Source: Spodoptera frugiperda
Lineage: Eukaryota > Arthropoda > Insecta > Lepidoptera > Noctuidae
Assembly: GCF_023101765.2 (NCBI RefSeq)
Contig: NC_064242.1
Span: 4,204,327 to 4,268,326 of the forward strand
Reading direction: 5' to 3'
Length of the DNA stretch: 64,000 nt
The notes beneath the pieces were generated by a model. That model was not told the DNA's origin, made no database searches, and was given only the letters and a program-made list of their open reading frames with translations. Shown here one piece after another: positions 49,601 to 61,600 of the stretch (its first letter is position 1; each line of letters starts with the position of its first letter). The position numbers were made by a program, and so were the translations under genes.

Positions 49601-52600
49601 TACAAGGATTTTGGAGAATATTGACTTACAAGTATTCATTCAACAGATGTTACACGTAATTTCACTTTAAAATTTACAACCTCGGTCGGTAGTGGGGGTT
49701 ATTGACCCAACATTTACATATAGGTACGAAGTCTTAAATAAAATTTCACTGCAACAGCTCGTATTACACTCTGAAATGCAACTACATTAAAATAATCATA
49801 AGGGAGATGAAACATACTTAGAAGTTTTATAAGGAGTCGTTACTACGCCAACTACGACTAAGCTCTAATTGAATTCACAGAATCGTTTAAAGTATAAAAG
49901 GCTACTATAATGCTCGTAAAGTTTAATAAATAGAACTAATATCGCACTTTTTCAGACTGAAACCAGTTAAGGGCAGCATGAATCGGTTTAAAAATGAAAA
50001 TAACTTTGAATAGAAAAAACTCTTTTCCTAACACACGAACAATGGTAATGTAACAGTGCTGAAATATCGTAGAGTCATAACAATAGCTATTTCATTTCCA
50101 GTTCCAAACTAAGCAAATTATTTGAATTTCTTCAGAAATGGAGATTTAAAGTGTATGTCGTTTAGTAAATTATTTATTTTAGTTAATTATATCTTGATAA
50201 TAGTATTAAACTGGGCCACTGCGTACAATAGAAGGCAACGTGGTCGCGGCGCCGGCGCACGTGATCTCGATTGCCATTAATTGATTAGTACCGCACGCCT
50301 GTCGCAGGCTGCTTCTTTCAACCTATTATAACTATATGAAGACTTACTCGGGACTCAATTATGTGTAGAAAATGAAATAATTGACCCTTTCCGAGCATAG
50401 ACGTGCACTGTTACTAGGTATATTCTCAAAGTATGTTAGTTGTTTTTTAAAGATTTAAAATGAAGAATTAAGCAATGAATCGTGTATGTGTTCGTGTGAT
50501 CTCGTAATTATAAATTATCGATTTTCGTCGATGTAACTATTTAATTTGATTAGTCGGAAACATCCCTTTTGTATTTTTTTCTAGATGCCAACCTAATGTG
50601 AGATATGAAAAAATACGCAGTGAAGATTTTATACAGCCACACATCTAATATCTAGCTAATGATGTGGGTCAAAATGATGGTCTTTGAAAGGAATATGTCA
50701 CCCGTGCTCAGTTTAATTAAGTGAGCTCTTTCGTCAAACCTCATTCTGAAAGAACGTGTGACTCTGGGGTTTATTTCTCATTAGAAACTTCGTTTGCAAA
50801 AACCTCGGTTAATTAGACGACGAAAAACATAAAGCAGAAGATTTGAAATGTTCACACTTTTAACTGCGTACATTTAATACACGTAATTATGCGAAACGAT
50901 CTATGTGAGAACGAAAAGCGGTCGACAATTTTCACTGAAGTAGTTAAAACAGAAATTATGCCAATTAGAATATATAGGCTAATGAATGCTAATGCAATCC
51001 AATTACATGTCACAGTTCTGTAACCTAGTATAGAAGAATGTAATGAACAATCGCTAATCGTTGAGTAGTTAACTGATTATAGCTACAGTTTATTCATCAT
51101 CATGTAAATAAGCCGGCCAACGATTTACAACTCCATGTTCTTTTTAAACATCGCTATAGAGGATAAATCATTCAACAAATTAAACGCACTCACCCTCTTT
51201 TTTGCACTCATATTTCAAGAAGCACTTAATAAATAGCACAGTTCAATTACACAGCACCCACTTCAGTTGCAATACCAACCGACAATGCCAGTGATAAGCC
51301 TCGAGTCTTTATACTAGATAATTCGATATCTTAATCAACACGTCTTGATAGTAACAAAACATTAATTATTTCGATATCTAAAAGATCCGGCCGACTACCT
51401 ATAAAAGCCATTATAAAGGACTGACTGTATTTGAGGAATATAATCTTAGTGGAGCCATTGAATAATGTAGTCATACAGCACAGTGGACAATTAAACCGTC
51501 ATTAATAATAAATGCATCATGTTACACGTGCACTACAGATTTAAATGCACCTTGAACACCTATGAATGTAAAGTATAAGTAAATAATATAGACGTACTCG
51601 CTTGTCGGTTTATGGTTTAAGTCAGCAGTGTCTTGGCATCGCACAGTGTTTTAGAAACCCTTGGGGGAGGACATTTTTAGCTAATAGCGTATATCGATGT
51701 AGTTAGTCTTAATAACACAAATTGCAAAAGAACCCCCATGTCAATTATTTTTAGTTTTCGAGAAAAAAATACTAAAGTTGCTAATTCGGAGTGTGGTTTA
51801 AATAGGTTTTTCTTTTATTTTTCTTTTATCTTTAAAATAAAGAGCAAAATTTGATATCCTGATTTTATGACATGTATTTATGTGTTATTCAAGCTTTACA
51901 ACAGGTATGAATTGTAACTAGGTACAAAGATATTTATAAAAAATCCAATTTTAGTTTCTATTTTTTATTTTTGTATTGACATAGTTTCCGCACGAAATCT
52001 TCATGGCAAATGATAGTTAGCCTTTTGTACTATGTATTTTAAAAATCAGCCACATAATCCGTGGTATTACAAAATTATGTACAATTGAAAAAAAAACTAA
52101 GCGCCTTTATTATTACAAATAGCAAAGTCAACAATCAGCACTTTGCTTTTTAAATGATACAATAATTTTATCTAGAGAAGTCGACATTTTAGAAGATGAT
52201 GATTAAAATAAATTCTTATTTAATCTACCATATAGCAAAAGTCATGTCATGATAGTTTGCAATTAAAAATCGTGTGGTGACTATTACTAGGACCTACGTA
52301 ATTGAAAGAAATACACAATAAAACATGAACATATTAAACATAGGTATCTATATAAGAATTTATTTTAAGCATCATCTTCTAAAATGTCGACTTCTCTAGA
52401 TAAAATTATTGTATCATTTAAAAAGCAAAGTGCTGATTGTTGACTTTGCTATTTGTAATAATAAAGGCGCTTAGTTTTTTTTTCAATTGTACATAATTTT
52501 GTAATACCACGGATTATGTGGCTGATTTTATTTAAGTACATAGTACAAAAGGCTAACTATCATTTACCATGAAGATTTCGTGCGGAAACTATGTCAATAC

Positions 52601-55600
52601 AAAAATAAAAAATAGAAACTAAAATTGGATTTTTTGCAAATATCTTTGTACCTAGTTACAATTCATACGTGTTGTAAAGCTTGAATAACACATAAATATA
52701 TGTGATAAAATCCGGATATCAAATTTTGATCTTTATTTTAAAGATAAAAGAAAAATAAAAGAAAAACCTATTTAAACCACACTCCGAATTAGCAACTTTA
52801 GTAATTTTTTTCTCGAAAACTAAAAATAATTGACATGGGGTTTCTTTTGCAATTTGTGTTATTAAGACTAACTACATCGATATACGCTATTAGCTAAAAA
52901 TGTCCTCCCCAAGGGTTTCTAAAACACTGTGCATCGTCTACTATTAAATTATTAAGTTTATGTTAGAATCACGCCATGTTTCCATTGTCTGGCGCAGTAT
53001 TCGAATGCTTACAATTAATCTGAAATACGATACGAGTGAATTTCTATGGATTGTTTCAAATTCATTTAATTTAATAATTACGTGAAAAGTCTTTAGTTAT
53101 CCACAATTGTCTAGACTTACAAATGTGTCTCTGAAATGTCCAGTTTTTATTACTACTGCACAATTTATGGGAAGTTTACAAATACAGAAATAGATCGCAG
53201 TTAACGTTTAAACACGAAATTGCATGCATGATATTTATAACGAATTGAACTGCTGCATGCCGGTGGCTCACTGGCTCTGTGCCCGTTGGTTTTCACAACT
53301 CAATTTGAGGTAAGTCGGACGAAGAGACAATATTTCCACACTACTCCACTATGCTTTAGCTACGTACGCACAAGAAGATTTACACCACACAAAAATGGAC
53401 ACCAACCGTCAGCAATGCCCAAACTGAACTGATCAATGATTCCCAAAGAACTTTCAGTATCTAAATAATTTGCAAACAATACAAAATCGGAGCGAGTGAT
53501 AATAGACATGTGCTCCAAACAAGGAGGCGGCCGGATGAACACGAAGGTTATAAAAATAAGACGTGACATATCAACTGAAACTTTAAACACAGTTTTATTA
53601 CAGCAGGTGCCTATTCGTGATCCGTGTTAAATGTTAAATAATATCTTATATTACTTAAAACAATTTGAAACGCTTGTAGCGTTTCTATACCAAAGAATTT
53701 CCGACTGGATTTTAAGGAACCTCCAGAATTTTCATCTGGAATCATGAATCGGAGCTAATATTTGAAGAATGTACTATTTGAAGATAAGTTTGCCGCTCTT
53801 AAAACAATTACCTACGAAACTAAAATTTGAACAAGAGAAGTCAATAACTATAATGCAAACTAACATTAGACCAAAGCAACGCCATAGACCAACGAATAAA
53901 GAATTGATACAGATGTTGACCTAGCAATCAGTTACTATTAACCCATATATTGTTGGTTGCTTATCCAAGTATCCAAAGGACAAAAACGTGACTGATTCAT
54001 AAACAACGCTGTTTCCTTTAACAACGCTTCCAAGTAGAAGTAAAATGTAGAACAGAGACAACTACATTGTACCTATAAGTTTTCATGAAAAATTTTGCAA
54101 AAAGATTAGGGTATGTTTGCAACAGTTAGGAGTAGTTTGGACATATATCGGTCGAATTAGTCACCCTAAAAAATGGAAGGAAGTGCAGATATGGGTACAC
54201 CCACTTTTTGTCAGTTATGATCCGAGTACCGAGTATTAGGGGAATAAAATTGTCCTATGCATTGAATAATTGACTAAACCACAGAAAACCAATAATATTA
54301 ATTAGTAAATAGACATTTCTATTATCGTACTAGTTATTTGATATGATCTTCTGGTGAACTGACTGAATAGTGATAGATATTTTACACAAACCAATCCCGT
54401 CGAAGTGCAGTGACCCAAATTAATCACTGTGATTGTTTACCCGAGCGCTTCGCAGATAGACATTGTTACAATATAGTTATTAATTCATCACTCTATTAAA
54501 AAAATGTAACATAGGTACATAACAATTAAAATTCCGATACAAGTGACATTGTAACAGAAATCAAGATATAAGTATAACTGATTAACTATTTTTATAATTG
54601 CGTCCTTAGCGACAAAGCATATCGATATAAGGCTTAAAATAATAATGAAGATAATACATTATATGTATTATCAACAGTATCGGGGTATTAAATCTTTTTC
54701 ACCGTCTGCAAAACGTGTTAACATTTACCTAATCGAAAATTATAAGCAATCGTTCGGTTTTTAGGGATCAAGATTGTCAATTCGTGCGTCGATATTGTGT
54801 AACTATTAATCTGTTTTATTTTTTAGGAAATAGAGCTAATACGTTGTCTTTAATGAACTTTATCAAAATGGGTTAATTCAAGTTTATAAATAGAAATAAT
54901 AGGTGAAATGTATAAGTGATTTTGTGGCACACGTGATGCCAGTTGAGCAAGTACTCCTGCATTCGATCAACAGAACATTTTTGTGTCCAGTCCGGTACAA
55001 AGATTGAAGTTGATAATCTACAGTAATTGAAATTAAATTAGTGATAAGAATTTTATTACTATTGGTGGGATAAATACAAGAGACAAGATTGTAATAAGTA
55101 TAATGCGTATTTTTTTAATTTTATAAGTTCTACAGCAACTTTCATTTTGGTGTAACTAGCCTGTGATTGTGGCAGAAGAATTAGTATTTTTTTAACAAAT
55201 ATGACCTAGTTACCTCTACCTAGCTACGTAGACAGCAACGATGCGATTTTGTTAACCAAACCCTGAACATAGAATTACGAAGCCATAATCGTTTTGTCGA
55301 TGAAACAAAAATTGATGTAGTTAGTACAATTTTTCTGAACGCTCAAACATAATAGTTACTAGCTAGACAAGAGATAGCATAATCGCTCAATTAAGTACAG
55401 GATTCCAGAGAACAATAGTTGAATAAATAGTACATACAACCTTTTTGACAGACTTCAAAAAAGAAGTTCTTAGTTTTCTCTATTTCGATATTAACTGCTA
55501 AGAGTGATACCAGTGTAGTAAGGTTTTATTACTTGGTACTAAATCATTGTCTTACCTAAAGTAACGTGCTATTCTAGGAATACCAAGAACAATAAATATT

Positions 55601-58600
55601 GCGGTTCTACAACAGATACCTAATAATTAGTTATAATAACACATTAATAGACTGATGTAATAATGTGAAAATTGGTAAATCCCATGGTACTGATTCCGTC
55701 ACTGTTGTATAAGTACGTATGACACTTATTTTAATTACTTTATTTTTACAGCAGATAATGACTTAATAGTTACCTAGATCTTTGTTAGTTAAAACTATTC
55801 TGTCTTTAACTTGTCGATTTAAAAGTACCTAATCTATTTTTATTCTGATCGGAACACGGACGTTACTATCGATTATTCTCCTTTAATAATTCAATACAAC
55901 GTAGCTATGTTATCCCTGTGAGGAATCTCCGTGAACTTTGTTAGGTAACTATGATAAGTTTAATTATAAATCTTTCTTCGATAGCGATAGAGTCTAGTTT
56001 GCCTTGTGATCGATGTATAGAACCTTGAACAGTCCTCAGTCTTCACGAAGGTTTTCCTATAGCCTTGTGGGACTGTCATTGTCAAAGACACGAGCGCGGT
56101 TTGATAGTCATTTATAGGATACTTTTACGAAACTCATAAATACTAGTAGTTACTCAGTAGAAAATGTATTTTTCTTTTATAGATGCAATAAAGTATAGAC
56201 TTGGACTTTCAACCTTACAGTCTTGCAGTAAAATTTAAGATCCCTTGAATATTTTTTGCTGTTTTGGGCACCTACCTTATTGTAAGAGAAAATTTGCAAC
56301 GACGTCTACCTACAATGCACATTGGTTTCGTTTCGTAACACTGGTTATGTATCATCCGCGCCATATAAAGTGTTTATTGGTGAATAACCATATTTTTAAA
56401 TTTTATAATCTGTGTTTGTCATATACGGATGACTAACGATTATTTTTATCTGCAGCGGAGTCTCTACGTAACAAAATATTCTGAAATTCATTTAAGTGCA
56501 AGTATACATTATTATTACGTATTATATGAATTAAAATAAGGCATTATACAAGAATGATAGGGACTTAAGTACACATTTTTATTGTACTTTCTCGCAAACA
56601 AGTTTATCTTTCTTTGCGTATTGTATTATCCTTGATAATTAAGATAAGAAGCCTGAGCACTTGTTTTGTTTGTGATAAGAAATATTTTTACGAAATCAAC
56701 TATTGCCACTTGATACTTCTACACCAATGATTGGTACATATTGCAGACTGTAGATCGCTTCACTGTAAGACAACCATTGGGATTATATGGGACTTGGTAG
56801 GAACTCCCTTTCTAGAAATTGTATTCGCAGTGTTTTCGTACCAGCAAATTCGACACTGGTACTTTAGGTAGCTAGTTTCTCCAAGAGCAAAATATTATCA
56901 TAGAAACACTTCGCATAAAGACCTGTCTAGACAGCAAATTAAGAGCCCGAATAAAGCAAAGTCTCGAGTCTCTAATCCGGGGGAACGTGGATACATTAGG
57001 GTTTCTATTCTAAGAGTAAAATTTTAGCTAGACAGCAACCTCATCCATATTTGCCAACACGATTTTGATAGACGTATAGTGCTTGCTGAATTTGGAATTC
57101 AGGAGAATATTTTCCCAGCAAACAGTACAAAATTTGTGCGCGCCACAAATGCCGATTCGAGAGAAAATCTCATTTGCGTGGGTATACGGCTATATGCGAA
57201 TATCTACTGGAAGCAATTTACGACGCGATTTTCATTTGTACACACGGTTTTATAAAGAACACCTGAAAATATTGAAGCTAGGTACTTCTTGAAAAAAAAA
57301 ATCTCATATCCTCCTTTTTTCTTTACTTTTAAATTGAAACTGTTGGTTCAGTGAGACCGTAAGTTTTTAAAACAAAAACAGCGAACCGGGTCGCCATGAA
57401 TCCGTATAACCCAGAACACGACTGTCTAAACTCACCATTAAAAACCGCAACATTAAAATTCCTTCTAACTATTTATGAGTAAAGGGAAACGTCTAAGAAT
57501 ATTTTTTACTACACAATTCGAAATACCGAAAATTGGCAACTAGCGCCGGACTATTACTCAGTCATTGATAAAACGGTGACCGCATAACAGTTTGTGCCAA
57601 TTGCCGGCACCCGCATGCCACTAGAGCTGATTATTACGACACCGGTCAGAGTAAACCGCGGCAAACAAAATAATGGAGTTAATAGAGTTTCGGGGACACT
57701 CACAGGAAGGATGGAATGTCTAGTCGAGTATTCCTTCTGACTCAGAAAGCATTGTATAGTTAGTAGGTGTTGTCCCACAGAAATCATTAGAAGATATCGA
57801 TGTAACTAACAGTAACAAATAGGTCATGATAGTGGATGATTTGCCATCAACAGGTGTCTGCTGTCAAATCTTTAATGGACCATAGCAATATTTTTTCACG
57901 GTAGTTTACGTAGTTAGTAGTACCTAGTAGTACAAAATTTGACTTTGGAAAAAATATGAGAATAACTTCACTATTTGCCTTTTAGATTTTCTCCTGTATC
58001 TTTTAACTAACTAATCCACCTAATAAAAACCCCGCTAAATTTTCCCTGTGTGCTTCTATTAAAATTAACACAATTCAATCTAAAATTGGTGTATCTGGTT
58101 AGTTATTTCGATTTAAAGAATCCATTTGACAGAGTACTAATGGAAATAGATTGAAATGTGAAAATGGATACATTCATCACATCTAAGTATTAACATGACA
58201 TTGATGTATGTAAGGTATGTTATAATATATAGAAACTAGTTTATGTATCAGTGCCATTCTATGTACTCATCACTATCTATGCACATCTATTCTATACATT
58301 ACACTACCATAAGTTGTTGTAACTAATGCATGTGCACGGTATTAGATTTTAATCTGTAACTACCTTAGGTATAATTTAATGGTTTAAATATAAAAAATAA
58401 CAACAAAAAAATATAATAAATTCTTAAAAACTTCATAAAAAAAATATAAATCAAGCTGTAACTATTGATGCAATAAAAAGTTTAAGAGGCATAATTTCAC
58501 ATGAAACTAATAAAGAAATATAATCTAAGGAAATATGTACCAACAGACAATTGCAGGAAACCATATAATACCTAGTCAAATGAATATTTCCATTCCTTTT

Positions 58601-61600
58601 ATTTCATTTACTTCAGATGTACTTCATTCCTTTCAATCTAATGACACTTATTCATCTTATTCATGCCTTATCACTCATCATTTTCATGTGAAGTGCTACT
58701 GTGCTATATTGGAAGATTCAATTCTATACCTACTTCACCAGAAATGATCTCTATTTTTATAAGGTAGGTACTTACATCCCTTTTTAGAATTATTCAAATT
58801 GATAATAAAATATTGAATTTACTTGTTTATTTAAAATGTGTTCATAAATTAATTGCCTCACTTATGAACAAAGAACAAAAGATTTTAATAAACTATACTA
58901 ATATAAAAATAAATTAGTGATAAATTATAATTAATTTAAATAAATCATAATTTATAGTTTACAAACATAACAATAATTTACTACCTTATTACCTTTTCAA
59001 GTGTTGGCGGTGGTGGCGGTGGTACTATGACCATTTCCATGTTTTAGAATTCACTCTAACGAATTAACGGAACGCGTGCAACACAAGTCTGATTTACAAA
59101 TGAAAAGGCTATTAGCATAATACCTGTACTATTATCAGTTCCGTTGCAGAATGCCGTTATGGTGATTAGACCTGATCATGATATGAAGTGTTGCGTGGAC
59201 AATGTTTTTAGAACAAAGTGGATATGACCAATATCATACACGGCGTGATATAAGCAATTATAACTGGAGATGCATACCTATATTATTTGTATTAAATATA
59301 AATTATAAAATCTGATTTATTTAGTTTAAATGTTAATAAGTAACATTTGAATACAAAAATATTTTTAAATTTAACTAGGTAAATATCTACCTAGTATAGA
59401 CAAGTTAAGATTTAACATAAAGTTAAATAATCCACTTTTCCTGTAACAATAAACTCACAAAACAATGTACCTAGTACCTATTTGTTATTGTGAGAATTAA
59501 ATTCGGGATACCAGATAAATATTAAAACTATGTATATTATTACGCTAAACTAACCTTGGTCATCTTTAGTTATTCCACTCTTCACCACAAACACAGCACT
59601 TATTTTATTATTTATGAAGAACACAAGTAAGATGTGTACTAAGCAACAGTTAAAGAAATACTGAGTTATTTCAATTTGAAAATACCTATTTATCTACAAG
59701 TGATAAATAAATCGTTAGTAACATCCCCAAACGATTTCTTTGTAATTTAATGGAGTGCTATCTAATTATCAATCAATTACTAAATAAATGTAAATATTAA
59801 GAATATTAAGACTAATCATTCCTAAAGGGTTTTTAATGGAAATGTGTGTATAGTAAACAATGGTATAATTAACTAATATGTAGTTAACATGAATAAAAAC
59901 CAAATTATGTGAATTATTTCCTATAAAAAAAATTAACATTGCTCTGTTTTAAAACATAATACTGGCACCTTTGTAGTTATTAGGGTCAGTGAGTATTGAG
60001 ACTTTTTGGTGGTACAAAAAAACAAAAGATATGCAAAAAAATCACAAATAGAATTCAGAGACAAAAATAGTTTTGATTGAGACTTTGACAGATGGTTAGT
60101 TGAGTAAAAAGATGTTCTGAAAAGAATTTCTAAGATAAAAACACAGTGAATAAATGAAATGACTGAAGATATAAACGTCTGTTTTGATGTCACGGTTTAG
60201 ATAACCCTAACACGAAAACTGTTATAGCTTGTGATTACTATACGAACGTAACCTCAAAATTAATCTAATATTAGCTCAATCTCTTGTCTGTTTTCATGCA
60301 AAGAGAATTTATAGTACTTATTATGCTGAACACTTACCCTGGAAAATGTTCTCAAACGATTGATACGAGGATTCGATGGCACATTATTCAGGGAGACCTT
60401 CGACATATTTCTTTAGGTATTTTCTTACTTCTTCACACAACAACAGAAAATAGAACGTTTAGTCACTTTCCAGCTGGCACTGGCTGGTTTGAAATTACAC
60501 CAAGTTCAAGGGAAAACAGATGAATATTAACACCTTACTTTACAATAACAAAAGTTTAATTTTGACAGCACAAAAACGAGTTGCACAATCCCATATTTAA
60601 CGGTTTAGTCTTTTATATACTGTTCTAATATATACACTGATCGAAATTAATTGTGCTCTGAATTTTACAAATAGAGATAACTTTTTTAATTCATTAACAA
60701 AACATTGAAAAATAAAATAAATTCAATTTGACAGATGTGCTTACGAGTCTGTGACGTTTCGTTTCACAGTAGGTACGCACGCGGTTAGACCGTTCTTCCT
60801 GCCGCCAGGCCGACAACTGCTAAACGTCAAACAAAAACGCGCGAAGTGCGTATGTACGGCGCGAAAATTGTTTTCGAGCGCATGTCGTATAAAATATTTC
60901 CACATTCATTATACTTGGCGATTAAATACCTCGTTAAGCACATTAAAAATTCCGTCAACAATATATTGCTGACCATAGATTTAATGGCATATTTATTAAT
61001 AGCAATTAACTTCAGTTTTCAGTCAAACTATACTCTTTCGTCTACAATAATTATAAATTATATTTCGTTTTATGTAATGTTGTGTCTATTAGGTTATTTT
61101 ATGTATTAATGTTTTTTACTTGTGGCTAGTATTTAATATGGACCATATAAGCCTGAAATAAAGGAATTATAAATAAATAAAATGAGTAAGTAAATAATCA
61201 CTAGGTATTCCCAAACGACATGATCATATGATTTAAAAATGGTTTACCTATTGAAGAATTATATTAAAATACTGAGTTTTACCTAGACATCCACAAGTCT
61301 CTAAAGATAACCCGAGGTTTTGCGTAAGCAGGATATTCTATTTATAATCCGGCCTCTCATTGAATTATACGGATTCATGACGAAGGGCAATTTTCGATTG
61401 CTCGCTTTTAGGCGCAGGTCGTAAAATCCTACTTTTGTTTTATTTCCTTGTTGTTGTGGTACAAGAACAATTGGATAGATACATGTAAATTATGGTTGGC
61501 CTATAAATATATCTATAGTCTTTATAGTTAACTGCAGGCTATAGAATAGGTATGTAACTATGTACTTATCTACTAGGTAAGGCTCCTGACAAAATAAGAC

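Noticed and set aside
51642..51700. RAG-like nonamer 12 or 23 bases inside the CACAGTG end
   Set aside because: The bases at both distances (ttggggg.. and cattttta..) do not resemble an A-rich nonamer in the right order.
57425..57436. ATG placed directly at a donor (ATG|GTGAGT, minus strand) as another first exon
   Set aside because: A lone ATG before GTGAGT is phase-compatible but too short to tell from chance, and no promoter signal is evident.
60338..60352. Recursive splice site in intron 1 (ttttccagggtaagtg on the minus strand)
   Set aside because: A ratchet site needs AG directly followed by GTAAGT; here one extra G intervenes, so the match is not exact.
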